64,000 bases of DNA from Rathayibacter sp. VKM Ac-2856 (GTDB taxonomy: Bacteria; Actinomycetota; Actinomycetes; Actinomycetales; Microbacteriaceae), in the NCBI RefSeq assembly GCF_013205055.1, contig NZ_JABMLF010000003.1, positions 186,001-250,000 on the forward strand, given 5' to 3'. Within the stretch, counting starts at the first letter, position 1; every line of letters begins with the position of its first letter. The position numbers and the translations under genes were made by a program. Positions 15,607 to 24,866 of this stretch are shown here, in pieces. The notes beneath the pieces are model-generated. The model searched no databases. It saw only the letters and a list, made by a program, of their open reading frames with translations, and had not been told where the DNA came from.

Positions 15607-18600
15607 ATGACGGATCTCGCAGCTCCTGCCCGCTCCACCGGCCCCTCCCCCGACGGCCCCGCCGCGGACAGCGTCGACCCCGGACTCGTCGACGCGAGCG
15701 TCGCCCTGGTGCGCCAGTGGCTGCGCGACGCCGCCGACGTCCCGGTCGACGCGTCCGGCGCCCAGCTCGCCGGCGTGCTGAAGGATCCGAGCGGCCTCGA
15801 CTTCACGGTCGGCTTCGTCGACGGCGTGGTCCGCCCGGAGGACACGAAGGTCGCCGCCGCGGCCCTGCGCTCGATCGCGGGCGGCGTGCCGCGCTTCCTG
15901 CCCGCCCCGATGCGCGGCGCGGTCGCCCTCGGCGGCGCGGTCGCCCCGCTGCTCCCGGACGTCGTCGTGCCGATCGCCCGCCGGGTGCTGCGGCAGATGG
16001 TCGGCCACCTCATCATCGACGCGACCGACTCGCGACTCGGGCCGGCCATCGCGAAGATCCGCCGCGACGGCGTCCGCCTCAACATGAACCTGCTCGGCGA
16101 GGCGGTCCTCGGCCGCAAGGAGGCGCAGCGCCGCCTCGAGGGCACGCACCGCCTCCTCGCCCGCGACGACGTCGACTACGTGTCGATCAAGGTCTCCTCC
16201 ACCGTCGCCCCGCACAACCCATGGGCGTTCGACGCCGCGGTCGACGACATCGTCGACGAGCTGGCACCGCTCTTCGCCCGGGCCGCCGCCGCGACGCCGC
16301 AGAAGTTCGTCAACCTCGATATGGAGGAGTACAAGGACCTCGATCTCACCATCGCGGTCTTCACCCGCCTGCTCGACCGGCCCGAGTACCTCGACCTCGA
16401 GGCGGGCATCGTGCTCCAGGCCTACCTGCCCGACGCGCTCTCGGCGATGATCCGGCTGCAGGAGTGGAGCGCCGCGCGCCGGGCTCGCGGCGGTGCCGGC
16501 ATCAAGGTGCGCCTGGTCAAGGGCGCGAACCTGCCGATGGAGCAGGTCGAGGCGTCCGTGCACGGCTGGCCGCTCGCGACCTGGTCGACCAAGCAGGACT
16601 CGGACACCAACTACAAGCGCGTGATCGACTACGCGCTGCACCCGGACCGGATCCGGAACGTGCGGGTCGGCGTCGCCGGCCACAACCTCTTCGACGTCGC
16701 GTACTCCTGGCTGCTGGCCGGCGAGCGCGGCGTCCGCGAGGGGATCGAGTACGAGATGCTCCTCGGCATGGCGCAGGGCCAGGCGGAGGCGGTGCGCCGG
16801 ACCGTCGGCTCGCTGCTGCTCTACACGCCGGTCGTCTCGCCGGCCGAGTTCGACGTCGCGATCGCGTACCTGATCCGCCGGCTCGAGGAGGGGGCGTCGA
16901 GCGACAACTTCATGTCGGCCGTGTTCGAGCTCGAGGCGCAGCCCGCGCTGTTCGCCCGCGAGGAGGCCCGCTTCCGCGCCTCCGTCGCCGCGCTCGACGG
17001 CGCCGTGCCGCCCGCGCACCGGGTCGCCGACCGCTTCGCCGCGTCGGGCCGCCCCGGCTTCGGCGACTTCCGCAGCACCCCGGACACCGATCCGTCCGTC
17101 GCCTCGAACCGCGCCTGGGCCGAGGAGATCCTCGCCCGCGTGCCGGCGTCCCGCGCCGGGGTCGAGGCGATCGAGGCCGCGACGATCTCCACCCGTGACG
17201 AGCTCGAGGCGGCCCTTGCCGCCACCCGCGCCGCCGGGTCCGCCTGGGGCGCCCTGCCCGCCGACGAGCGGGCGCGCATCCTGCACCGCGCGGGCGACGA
17301 GCTCGAGGCGCGCCGCGGCGAGCTGCTCGAGGTGATGGCCGCCGAGGCCGGCAAGACGATCGACCAGGGCGACCCGGAGGTGTCCGAGGCGATCGACTTC
17401 GCGCACTACTACGCCGAGCGGGCCCGCGAGCTCGACTCGGTCGACGGCGCCGTCTTCCACCCCGCGCAGCTGACGCTCGTCGCTCCGCCGTGGAACTTCC
17501 CGGTCGCGATCCCCGCGGGCGGCGCTCTCGCCGCGCTGGCCGCCGGCTCGGCCGCGGTGCTGAAGCCCGCCGGGCCGACCGCGCGCTGCGGCGCCGTGCT
17601 GGCCGAGGCGCTCTGGGCCGCGGGCGTCCCCCGCGAGGCGCTGCTGCTGCTCCGCCTGCCGGAGGAGGAGCTCGGCGCCGACCTCGTCGCGCACGACGCC
17701 GTCGACCGGGTGATCCTCACCGGCGCCTACGAGACGGCCGAGCTGTTCCGCTCGTTCCGCCACGACCTGCCGCTGCTCGCCGAGACCAGCGGCAAGAACG
17801 CGATCATCGTCACGCCCTCCGCCGACCTCGACCTCGCCGTCAAGGACGTCGTCTCGAGCGCCTTCGGCCACGCCGGCCAGAAGTGCTCGGCCGCCTCGCT
17901 CGTCGTGCTGGTCGGCTCGGTCGCGCGCTCCAAGCGGTTCCGCGCGCAGCTGCTCGACGCGGTCGAGTCGCTCACCGTCGGGCAGCCGACCGACCCGGCG
18001 ACCCGCATGGGACCGGTGATCGAGCCCGCCGCGGGCAAGCTGCTGCGCGGACTGACGACGCTCGGCGAGGGCGAGCGCTGGCTGCTGCAGCCGCGCTCCC
18101 TCGACGACACCGGCATGCTCTGGAGCCCGGGTGTCCGCGACGGCGTGCGCCGCGGCTCGGAGTTCCACCGCACCGAGTACTTCGGTCCGATCCTCGGGAT
18201 CATGACCGCGGCGACCCTCGAGGACGCGATCGCGCTCGTCAACGAGGTCGACTACGGCCTCACCTCGGGGCTGCACGCGCTCGACCCCGCCGAGATCGGC
18301 ACCTGGCTGGACGGGATCCAGGCCGGCAACCTCTACGTCAACCGCGGCATCACCGGGGCGATCGTCGAGCGCCAGCCGTTCGGCGGCTGGAAGAAGTCGG
18401 CGGTCGGTCCGGGCACGAAGGCCGGCGGACCGGACTACCTGCTCGGCCTCGGGTCCTGGACCTCAGCGCCGTCCGCGGCCACGACCGCCGTCGACGACCC
18501 GCGCGTCGGGCGCCTGGTGGCCGCCGCCCGGGCCGAGCTGCCGGCCGCGGAGGCGGACGCGGTGGAGCGCACCGCCCGCAGCGCCGCGCAGGCTCTGGCG

Positions 18601-19077
18601 GCGGGTTCGGCCCGCGACGTCACCGGGCTGGCCGCCGAGCGCAACGTGTTCCGGCACCTCCCGTACGGCGCCCCGGTGCTGATCCGCCTCGCGGACGGCG
18701 AGCCGGTGGGGTCGCTCGCGCAGGTCGTCGTCGCCGCCGCGACCGCGGGCACCCGGGTGGCGGTCTCGAGCGCGACGCCGCTGCCCCCGCAGCTCGTGTC
18801 GGCGATCGCGTCGGGAGCCTCGGCGGTCGCCGTCGAGGACGACGCCGCCTTCGCGACGCGGGTCCGCGAGCACGGGGCCGGCCGGGTGCGCCTGCTGGGC
18901 GCCCCCGCCTCCTCCGTCACCGCGGTCACCGGCGGCCGCCCGGACCTCGCGGTCTACGCCGGCGAGGCCACCGAGTCCGGCCGCCTGGAGCTGCTGCCGT
19001 TCCTGCGCGAGCAGGCCGTCTCCATCACCGCCCACCGCTTCGGCACCCCGAACCACCTGACGGACGCCCTCCTCTAG
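15607..19077 (+). CDS. putA: Bifunctional proline dehydrogenase / L-glutamate gamma-semialdehyde dehydrogenase
   Basis: 1156 residues. The FAD-dependent proline dehydrogenase barrel covers roughly 60-440 (IKVRLVKGANLPMEQVEASV from about 298). The NAD-dependent aldehyde dehydrogenase covers roughly 500-960, with PWNFPVAIPAGG, Glu726 in LAETSGKNA, catalytic Cys760 in GHAGQKCSAAS and FGGWKKSAVG. Together they convert proline to glutamate with channelled intermediate. There is no N-terminal ribbon-helix-helix domain, so it should not be a self-repressor. About 195 C-terminal residues extend beyond the dehydrogenase, as in other long PutAs, and may cap the channel. The ATG is at leaderless spacing from AATACT. 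Confidence 0.95.
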   Translation: MTDLAAPARSTGPSPDGPAADSVDPGLVDASVALVRQWLRDAADVPVDASGAQLAGVLKDPSGLDFTVGFVDGVVRPEDTKVAAAALRSIAGGVPRFLPAPMRGAVALGGAVAPLLPDVVVPIARRVLRQMVGHLIIDATDSRLGPAIAKIRRDGVRLNMNLLGEAVLGRKEAQRRLEGTHRLLARDDVDYVSIKVSSTVAPHNPWAFDAAVDDIVDELAPLFARAAAATPQKFVNLDMEEYKDLDLTIAVFTRLLDRPEYLDLEAGIVLQAYLPDALSAMIRLQEWSAARRARGGAGIKVRLVKGANLPMEQVEASVHGWPLATWSTKQDSDTNYKRVIDYALHPDRIRNVRVGVAGHNLFDVAYSWLLAGERGVREGIEYEMLLGMAQGQAEAVRRTVGSLLLYTPVVSPAEFDVAIAYLIRRLEEGASSDNFMSAVFELEAQPALFAREEARFRASVAALDGAVPPAHRVADRFAASGRPGFGDFRSTPDTDPSVASNRAWAEEILARVPASRAGVEAIEAATISTRDELEAALAATRAAGSAWGALPADERARILHRAGDELEARRGELLEVMAAEAGKTIDQGDPEVSEAIDFAHYYAERARELDSVDGAVFHPAQLTLVAPPWNFPVAIPAGGALAALAAGSAAVLKPAGPTARCGAVLAEALWAAGVPREALLLLRLPEEELGADLVAHDAVDRVILTGAYETAELFRSFRHDLPLLAETSGKNAIIVTPSADLDLAVKDVVSSAFGHAGQKCSAASLVVLVGSVARSKRFRAQLLDAVESLTVGQPTDPATRMGPVIEPAAGKLLRGLTTLGEGERWLLQPRSLDDTGMLWSPGVRDGVRRGSEFHRTEYFGPILGIMTAATLEDAIALVNEVDYGLTSGLHALDPAEIGTWLDGIQAGNLYVNRGITGAIVERQPFGGWKKSAVGPGTKAGGPDYLLGLGSWTSAPSAATTAVDDPRVGRLVAAARAELPAAEADAVERTARSAAQALAAGSARDVTGLAAERNVFRHLPYGAPVLIRLADGEPVGSLAQVVVAAATAGTRVAVSSATPLPPQLVSAIASGASAVAVEDDAAFATRVREHGAGRVRLLGAPASSVTAVTGGRPDLAVYAGEATESGRLELLPFLREQAVSITAHRFGTPNHLTDALL

Positions 19078-19087
19078 CCCCTCCCCT

Positions 19088-19150
19088 CCGCGAGATGCCA
19101 CTTGTGCACGCTTCCCACGGCGTGTCGCGTGCACAAGTGGCATCTCGCGG
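19088..19150. repeat. Family A 63-bp palindromic element, copy 5
   Basis: Perfect-arm copy starting 10 bp after the putA stop and ending 8 bp before the convergent HicB-like gene stop. Flanks CCCTCCCCT and AGAGGGGAT pair and extend the stem. Confidence 0.92.
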
Positions 19151-19158
19151 AGAGGGGA

Positions 19159-19539
19159 TCAGGACGCGATCTGAGAGATGCGCCGGACGGAGAGGTCGAA
19201 GAGAACGACGGTGTCCCGCATCGAGACTCCTTGATCCCTGACGCCCAGGACCGCGTCGTGTTGGAGACGCCCGTACTCGTCGCGGCTGCGCTCCAGATTC
19301 TCCCTTGCCGCCCTTAGCTCCCGCAGGACCGACGCGACGTCGTCCGGGAAGGCGGCGCCGAAGTCCCAGGACAACTCGAGAGTGTCATCGTCGACGTTCG
19401 TCAGCGCGGAGACGAGGTCGCGGACTTCGCCTTCGAGCAGGGCGAGCGAGCGCGACTCGGCGGCGCCCCCGGGCAGCCCTTGAACGACCGCGACCCAGAA
19501 CGGTTTCTCCTGAGTGACGGCGACCTCATAGCGATTCAT
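19159..19539 (-). CDS. HicB-like antitoxin-type protein with C-terminal HTH-like segment, no partner
   Basis: 126 residues. The N-terminal 50 (MNRYEVAVTQEKPFWVAVVQ then GLPGGAAESRSLALLEGEV) follow the HicB partial RNase-H fold pattern: two strands with W-VAVV, a G-LPG turn and a helix. The C-terminus (VLGVRDQGVSMRDTVVLFDL then SVRRISQI) resembles a helix-turn-helix. No HicA toxin lies next to it. Base composition (about 60% GC by eye) is clearly lower than the neighbours, suggesting transfer. The ATG at 19539 lacks a strong ribosome site; an ATG at 19593 would add 18 residues. Confidence 0.55.
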   Translation of the reverse strand: MNRYEVAVTQEKPFWVAVVQGLPGGAAESRSLALLEGEVRDLVSALTNVDDDTLELSWDFGAAFPDDVASVLRELRAARENLERSRDEYGRLQHDAVLGVRDQGVSMRDTVVLFDLSVRRISQIAS

Positions 19540-19740
19540 CAGTCCAACCAGCCTTTCCCGGGAAGGTGCATCAGTGCGCCTTCGTTTGTGCACGCCATGA
19601 CCTGCGACATCTGACCCGAGTACCGGGCCCAGGCCGATCCGTCCGAGTGCGACACGGACGGGATTCGCGAGTCTAGGGAGTGAGACCGGTAAGCATCGAT
19701 GGCGGTGGAGTGGTTGGCGCGCGAGGCGTCGCCTTCGCGG
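19540..19740. other. Non-coding gap of lower GC
   Basis: About 200 bp upstream of the HicB-like gene and behind the MmgE/PrpD stop. I see no gene, tRNA or repeat unit in it. It shares the lower GC of the HicB-like gene on its right side up to about 19700. Confidence 0.4.
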
Positions 19741-21264
19741 TCAGAAGAGGCCGCGGGGGGACTCGACGGAGGCGAGGACGCCCGGGGCGGCGACGAGGGT
19801 GAGGCGGGCGACCTCGTCGGGGGTCAGCTCGGGCAGGCGCTGCGCGAGGTCGAGGAAGCGGTCGACCTCGGCCTCCTCCAGGACGTCGGCGGCGAGGGTG
19901 CGGAACTTCGCGACGTACTGCTCGCGGGTGAAGGGGTGCGCGCCGAGCGGGTGCGCGTCCGCGACCGCGATCTCGTCGACGATCGTCGTGCCGTCGGTGA
20001 GCAGGATCTCGACGCGGGCGCCGAACGCCTTCTCGGCCGGGTCGGTCGAGTGGTAGCGGCGCGTCCACTCCGCGTCCTCCTGGGTCGTCGTGCGCTGCCA
20101 GAGCGCGACGGTGTCGGGGCGGGCGGCGCGCTCGGGGGCGTAGCTGCGCTCGTGGTGCCAGGCGCCGTCCTGCAGGGCGACCGCGAAGATGTACGGGACC
20201 GAGTGGTCGAGCGTCTCGCGCGACGCGGTCGGGTCGTACTTCTGCGGGTCGTTCGCGCCGGAGCCGATGACGTAGTGGGTGTGGTGCGAGGTGTGCAGGA
20301 CGATCCGCTCGACCCGCTCGGGGTCGGCGGCCTCGGGGTGCGCGTGGTGCAGCCGGCGGGCGAGATCGATCAGGGCCTGCGCCTGGTACTCGGCCGAGTG
20401 CTCCTTCGTGTACGTGTCGAGGATCGCGCGCTTGGCCTCGCCCGCGTCGGGCAGCGGGACGTCGTAGGAGGCGTCCGGGCCGTCGAGCAGCCAGGCGATC
20501 ACGCCGTCCTCGCCCTCGTAGATCGGCGACGGGCTGGTCTCCCCGCGCATCGCCCGGTCGACGGCCTCGATCGCGGCCTTGCCGGCGAACGCGGGGGCGT
20601 ACGCCTTCCAGCTCGAGATCTCGCCCTTGCGCGACTGCCGGGTCGCCGTGGTGGTGTGCAGCGCCTGCGCGATCGCCTGCTCGATCACCGCGACGTCGAG
20701 GCCGAGCATCGTGCCGAGGCCTGCCGCGACCGAGGGGCCGAGGTGCGCGACGTGGTCGATCTTGTGCCGGTGCAGGCTGATCGCGCGGACGAGGTCGACC
20801 TGGACCTCGTAGCCGGTGACGATGCCGCGGAGCAGCCGGGCACCGTCGATGCCCGCGTGCTGGGCGACGGCGATCAGCGGCGGGATGTTGTCGCCGGGGT
20901 GCGAGTACTCGGCCGCGAGGAAGGTGTCGTGGTAGTCGAGCTCGCGGACCGCGACGCCGTTCGCCCAGGCGGCCCACTCGGGCGAGACGCGGCGGCCCGG
21001 ATCGACGCCGAAGACGGTCGCGCCCTCGCCGCCGATCGAGGCGGGGTGCGCGAGCGCCTGCGACCGGGCGGCGACCACGGGCCGGCGCAGGATCGACGCG
21101 GCGGCGACGGCGGCGTTGTCGATCACGCGGTTGACGACCATCTCGGCGACCTCGGCGTCGACCTCGACGGGATCGGCGGCCACCTCGGCCAGGGCGTGGG
21201 CGAGCTGCCCGTGGCGCGGGAGCTCCTCGTCGCTGCGGTGGACGCGGACGTGGTGTTCGTGCAC
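19741..21264 (-). CDS. MmgE/PrpD family protein (2-methylcitrate dehydratase-like)
   Basis: 507 residues matching MmgE/PrpD along the whole length: [77 protein letters not shown] and the late [18 protein letters not shown]. PrpD dehydrates 2-methylcitrate in propionate breakdown; related proteins act on other hydroxy acids. No prpB or prpC is adjacent, so the substrate is open. GTG 21264 has AAGGAG 6 nt upstream. It is divergent from the Ppx/GppA gene. Confidence 0.88.
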   Translation of the reverse strand: MHEHHVRVHRSDEELPRHGQLAHALAEVAADPVEVDAEVAEMVVNRVIDNAAVAAASILRRPVVAARSQALAHPASIGGEGATVFGVDPGRRVSPEWAAWANGVAVRELDYHDTFLAAEYSHPGDNIPPLIAVAQHAGIDGARLLRGIVTGYEVQVDLVRAISLHRHKIDHVAHLGPSVAAGLGTMLGLDVAVIEQAIAQALHTTTATRQSRKGEISSWKAYAPAFAGKAAIEAVDRAMRGETSPSPIYEGEDGVIAWLLDGPDASYDVPLPDAGEAKRAILDTYTKEHSAEYQAQALIDLARRLHHAHPEAADPERVERIVLHTSHHTHYVIGSGANDPQKYDPTASRETLDHSVPYIFAVALQDGAWHHERSYAPERAARPDTVALWQRTTTQEDAEWTRRYHSTDPAEKAFGARVEILLTDGTTIVDEIAVADAHPLGAHPFTREQYVAKFRTLAADVLEEAEVDRFLDLAQRLPELTPDEVARLTLVAAPGVLASVESPRGLF

Positions 21265-21348
21265 GGGGGCTCCTTCGGCTCGTCCCTGCCAATCTACCGG
21301 CGGGTCCGCAGGCGGGGTGTGCGCCGGAGCGCCGGGCAGACTGTCGGC

Positions 21349-22269
21349 ATGACCGCCACCCGCGTGGCCGCCTTCGACTGCGGCACGAACTCCCTCCGCC
21401 TCCTGATCGCGGACGTCGAGGACGGCCGCCTCGTCGACGTCCTCCGCCGCACCGAGCTCGTGCGGCTCGGGCACGGCGTCGACCGCACCGGCCGCTTCGA
21501 CCCCGATGCGCTCGAGCGGACGCTCGCCGTAACCCGCGAGTACGCGGCGCTGGTCGACGAGTCGGGAGCCTCGCGCCGGCGCTTCGTCGCCACCTCGGCG
21601 ACCCGCGATGCGGCCGATCGGGACGACTTCCTCGGCGCCGTCGAGCGGATCATCGGGGTGCGTCCCGAGACGATCAGCGGCGAGGAGGAGGCGGCCCTCT
21701 CCTTCCGCGGCGCCGTCTCGGCCGTCGACGCGGCCCGCCCCGTCCTCGTCGTCGACCTCGGCGGCGGCTCGACGGAGCTGGTGGCGGGCGTCGACGCGCC
21801 CGAGCAGGCGCACTCGATGGACGTCGGCAGCGTGCGGCTGACCGAGCGGCACCGCGCGAGCGGGGGCGCGCCGACCGAGGAGCAGCGTGACGCGATCCGG
21901 GCCGACGTCCGGCGCGCGCTGGCCGCCTCCTCCGTCGACCTCTCCGCCGCCCGCAGCGTCGTGGGGGTCGCGGCGACGGTGCTGACGGTCACCGCGCACG
22001 TCCTCCGACTCGAGGCCTACGACCGCGGGGCGCTCGAGGCGACCCTGCCGATCCGCGACGTCCTCGCCGCCTGCGACGAGCTCGCCGCGCTCTCACCCGC
22101 CGAGACCGCAGCGCTCCCCTACGTCCGCGCCGGCCGCGAGGACGTCCTCGGTGCCGGCGCCGCGATCTGGGCCGAGGTCCTCCGCGCCGCGCAGCAGGCC
22201 TCCCCCGCCGTCACCACCGTCACCACGACGGCCCACGACATCCTCGACGGCCTGGCCCTCACCCTCTGA
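21349..22269 (+). CDS. ppx: Ppx/GppA exopolyphosphatase-family protein
   Basis: 306 residues of the short actinobacterial Ppx/GppA type: N-terminal phosphate-binding [22 protein letters not shown] near 82-89, [12 protein letters not shown], and the second phosphate motif [12 protein letters not shown]. It lacks the C-terminal HD domain of E. coli Ppx. Family members hydrolyse polyphosphate or (p)ppGpp. The ATG lies 6 nt after CAGACT, a leaderless arrangement. A family A element follows 25 bp after the stop. Confidence 0.88.
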   Translation: MTATRVAAFDCGTNSLRLLIADVEDGRLVDVLRRTELVRLGHGVDRTGRFDPDALERTLAVTREYAALVDESGASRRRFVATSATRDAADRDDFLGAVERIIGVRPETISGEEEAALSFRGAVSAVDAARPVLVVDLGGGSTELVAGVDAPEQAHSMDVGSVRLTERHRASGGAPTEEQRDAIRADVRRALAASSVDLSAARSVVGVAATVLTVTAHVLRLEAYDRGALEATLPIRDVLAACDELAALSPAETAALPYVRAGREDVLGAGAAIWAEVLRAAQQASPAVTTVTTTAHDILDGLALTL

Positions 22270-22294
22270 CCGGTCCCTCCCCTCACGCTCCCCT

Positions 22295-22357
22295 CCGCGA
22301 GATGCCACTTGTGCACGCCTTTCACGGCGTGTCGCGTGCACAAGTGGCATCTCGCGG
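22295..22357. repeat. Family A 63-bp palindromic element, copy 6
   Basis: Perfect-arm copy between the convergent stops of the Ppx/GppA gene and the MFS gene. C-rich left flank (CACGCTCCCCT) and G-rich right flank (CGGGGAGAAGGGG). Confidence 0.92.
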
Positions 22358-22386
22358 CGGGGAGAAGGGGGGCGCGGGGGTGCGGG

Positions 22387-23754
22387 TCAGTGGGTGAGGG
22401 TGCTGCCGGAGTCTCGGGGGAGGCGGGCGGCGGCGGCGAGGGGGACGAGGGTCAGCACGGCGAGCGTCAGGAAGGCGAAGCGGTAGGGGACGAGGCCCGG
22501 GCCGAAGGCGGAGCCGGCCGCGAGCGCGATGCCGCCGGCCGCGACGCCGAAGCCCGCGGCGATCTGCTGGGTGGTCGCGCTGAGGGTGTTCGCGCCCGAC
22601 ATCCCCTCGGGCGCCACCTCGGCGAAGGTGACGGTGTTGTAGGCCGTGAAGCCGGCCGAGCGGGCGACCCCGCTGAGCACCAGGAGCGCCACGATCGCCG
22701 GGATCGGGACGTCCGGATCGAGGAACGCCATCGCGACCATGCAGGCGATGCCGACGACGTTGGCCGCGACGAGCACCCCGCGGAAGCCGACCGTGCGCAG
22801 CAGCCAGGTCGTCGCCGGCTTGATCGCGAGGTTGCCGACGAAGAGCGCGAGCACGATCGACCCGGCCTGCACCGCGTCCCAACCGAAGGCGTCCTGGAAG
22901 AGCAGCGGCAGCAGGAACGGCACGGCGTTGATCGTCGCCCGGTAGAGCGAGCCGCTGGCGTTCGCGACCCGGAAGGTCGAGAAGCGGAAGGCGTCGAGCG
23001 GGACCAGCGGATGCGGCGTCCGGCGCAGGTGGCGCACCGCGACGCCCGTGACGAGCGCGCCGGCCACTCCCAGGCCGAGGGCGACGGTGTTCGAGCCGCT
23101 GCCGGTGACGAAGCCGGACGCCCCGACGAGCGCGCCGAGGCCGACCGCGACGAGCAGCAGGCCGACGACGTCGAGCGGAGGCGGCGCCGCCTCGGTCCCG
23201 ACGGGCACGATCCGCCGCGCGATCACGAAGGCGACGACGCCCAGCGGCAGGTTGATCAGGAAGATCCAGTGCCAGGAGGCGTAGGTCGTCAGCAGTCCGC
23301 CGATGAACGGCGCGAGGATCGGCGCGACCAGTCCCGGCCAGACCAGGATCGCGATGGCGCGGATGATCCCCTCCCGCGGCGTGACGCGCAGCACCGCGAG
23401 TCGGCCGACCGGCACCATCAGCGCGCCGCCCACGCCCTGCAGCACCCGGGCCGCGACGAGCAGCGGCAGCGTCGGGCTGAGCGCGCAGAGCAGCGACGCG
23501 AGCGTGAAGACGGCGATCGCGATCGTGAAGACGCGGCGGACGCCGAAGCGCTCGCTCAACCAGCCGGAGGCGGGGATCAGCACCGCGACGGTCAGCAGGA
23601 ACGCGGTGACCGTGATGGCGACGGCGGCGGAGTCGACGCCCAGGTCGGCGCCGATGGCGGGTGCCGCGGTGGTGACGATCGTCGCGTCCAGGTTCTCCAT
23701 GAAGAAGCAGCCCGCGACGAGGAGTGCGAGGGCGCGCTGACGGCGGGGATCCAG
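22387..23754 (-). CDS. MFS drug-efflux transporter (DHA2/EmrB-like), probable CTG start
   Basis: 455 residues with about 14 hydrophobic segments, consistent with DHA2 pumps. Motifs: ENLDATIVTTAAPAIGADLG in helix 1 (usual LDxTIVNVALP), GWLSERFGVRRVF (motif A) and RVLQGVGGALMVPVGRLAVL (motif C-like region). No ATG, GTG or TTG lies early enough to include helix 1; the first ATG is inside that helix. A CTG at 23754 has a perfect AGGAGG exactly 5 nt upstream, so it is the best start. A TACGCT box about 30 nt upstream (minus strand) fits as -10. Exported compound unknown. Confidence 0.82.
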   Translation of the reverse strand: MDPRRQRALALLVAGCFFMENLDATIVTTAAPAIGADLGVDSAAVAITVTAFLLTVAVLIPASGWLSERFGVRRVFTIAIAVFTLASLLCALSPTLPLLVAARVLQGVGGALMVPVGRLAVLRVTPREGIIRAIAILVWPGLVAPILAPFIGGLLTTYASWHWIFLINLPLGVVAFVIARRIVPVGTEAAPPPLDVVGLLLVAVGLGALVGASGFVTGSGSNTVALGLGVAGALVTGVAVRHLRRTPHPLVPLDAFRFSTFRVANASGSLYRATINAVPFLLPLLFQDAFGWDAVQAGSIVLALFVGNLAIKPATTWLLRTVGFRGVLVAANVVGIACMVAMAFLDPDVPIPAIVALLVLSGVARSAGFTAYNTVTFAEVAPEGMSGANTLSATTQQIAAGFGVAAGGIALAAGSAFGPGLVPYRFAFLTLAVLTLVPLAAAARLPRDSGSTLTH

Positions 23755-23759
23755 GGCGG

Positions 23760-23765
23760 CCTCCT
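23760..23765 (-). promoter_or_regulatory. Strong Shine-Dalgarno AGGAGG before a CTG codon
   Basis: AGGAGG on the minus strand, 5 nt before CTG at 23754-23752, with no conventional start codon in reach. It decides the start of the MFS gene. Confidence 0.6.
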
Positions 23766-23844
23766 GAGGACGGGGTGGGGTGCGGGGCGAGCGTAGCGCG
23801 GGCCGGAGGGCGCTGCGGCGCCCGGGCCGGGTAGCGTCGGACGC

Positions 23845-24159
23845 ATGAGCGACTCCGAGACCCGCACGATCCAACTCCGCCGCTACGAGCTCGTCGACGG
23901 GGTGATGGACGACTTCCTGACCTGGTACGAGGCGAAGATCGTCCCCGCCCGCGCCGCGCACGGCTTCACGATCGAGTTCGCCTACGCCGACCGCGAGGTG
24001 AACGAGTTCGTCTGGGCCGTCAGCACCCCGGGCGACGCGGACGCGTTCGGCGAGATCGAGCGCGCCTACCTCGCCTCGCCGGAGCGCGAGGCCGCGTTCG
24101 CCGGTGAGCCGACCCGGGTGGCCGTGCACCACGTGCGGCTGATCGAGCGCATCGTCTGA
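23845..24159 (+). CDS. Small NIPSNAP-like (dimeric alpha-beta barrel) protein
   Basis: 104 residues with the pattern TIQLRRYELVDGVMDDFLTW, then KIVPARAAHGFTIEFAY and NEFVWAVS, which is the NIPSNAP/ferredoxin-like dimeric barrel fold: strand, helix, hydrophobic strands ending in VWxVS. Function is unknown for bacterial members. The ATG is 7 nt after TAGCGT (leaderless). It is divergent from the MFS pump and convergent with the SRPBCC gene. Confidence 0.7.
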   Translation: MSDSETRTIQLRRYELVDGVMDDFLTWYEAKIVPARAAHGFTIEFAYADREVNEFVWAVSTPGDADAFGEIERAYLASPEREAAFAGEPTRVAVHHVRLIERIV

Positions 24160-24212
24160 GCTCGGCCGAGCGGGGCGGCGGCGGCTGATCGCAGCCGCCC
24201 CGCTCCCCTCCC

Positions 24213-24812
24213 CTAGCGCCGGGCCCGGCGCGCGAGGGCCAGGACGGCCCGGAGCGCCAGCGAGCCCGCGACGATCGAGCCGACGGTGCCGAGCAGCCGG
24301 GGCCAGACGTGCTTCGGAGTGTCGAGACCCGCGCGGTCCTTCGGCGAGGCCAGCGCGGCCGCCGGCAGCGCACGCCCGTTGGCGCCCGCCTCCGCCATGT
24401 GCGCGAGCCGGCGCAGGGTCTCGATGTTGCGCACCCAGAGGAACGTGTGCAGGAGCGGCTTCGGGATCAGCGTGCCCGGCCCCTTCACCGCCGTCTCGTG
24501 GATGCGGACCCTGCAGCCGTCGCGGTGCGGCTCGACCTCGAGCCGCACGCGGGCCTCGCCCATCGGCCAGCCGGCCGCCTGGATGATGAAGCGGCTCGAC
24601 GGGTCCCACTCGAGCACGGTCGTCTCGTCGTCGATCACCAGCGGCCAGACGCCGAACGAGTGGTGCAGCTTCGAGCCGACGTGCGGCCAGTCGCGGCCCA
24701 CCCGGCGCATCCGGGACGAGCCGACGACCCAGGACGGGAAGAGCCAGCCGGAGGCGAAGACGGCGAAGACGGATTCGGGCGGGCAGTGGAAGACGCGGGT
24801 GTTGCGGGACAT
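24213..24812 (-). CDS. SRPBCC-family protein
   Basis: 199 residues. The START/Bet v1-like fold covers residues 1-150 (VFHCPPESVFAVFASG, then VGSSRMRRVG, DDETTVLEWDPSSRF and RVRIHETAVKGPG), a hydrophobic-ligand cavity fold. The C-terminus (LLGTVGSIVAGSLALRAVLALA) looks like one membrane segment with a basic end. AAGGAG lies 6 nt before the ATG. It is third in a minus-strand operon after an SDR and an FAD oxidoreductase (54-bp gap), suggesting a shared lipid or isoprenoid-type substrate, which is inference. Confidence 0.78.
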   Translation of the reverse strand: MSRNTRVFHCPPESVFAVFASGWLFPSWVVGSSRMRRVGRDWPHVGSKLHHSFGVWPLVIDDETTVLEWDPSSRFIIQAAGWPMGEARVRLEVEPHRDGCRVRIHETAVKGPGTLIPKPLLHTFLWVRNIETLRRLAHMAEAGANGRALPAAALASPKDRAGLDTPKHVWPRLLGTVGSIVAGSLALRAVLALARRARR

Positions 24813-24866
24813 CGCATGCTCCTTCGAAGCGGGTGCTGAACGCGGGCGGGTCGTGCCGCCCGCGTC

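Noticed and set aside
14614-18276. A 1220-codon open frame on the minus strand opposite putA
   Set aside because: Only its 3' part (14614-15504) is a real LysR gene. The rest is the antisense of putA, Arg/Asp/Gly-rich and without any motif; long antisense frames are expected at this GC content.
19159-19740. Complete HicAB toxin-antitoxin module
   Set aside because: No HicA-like frame (short, with G-S-H motif) is present on either strand next to the HicB-like gene.
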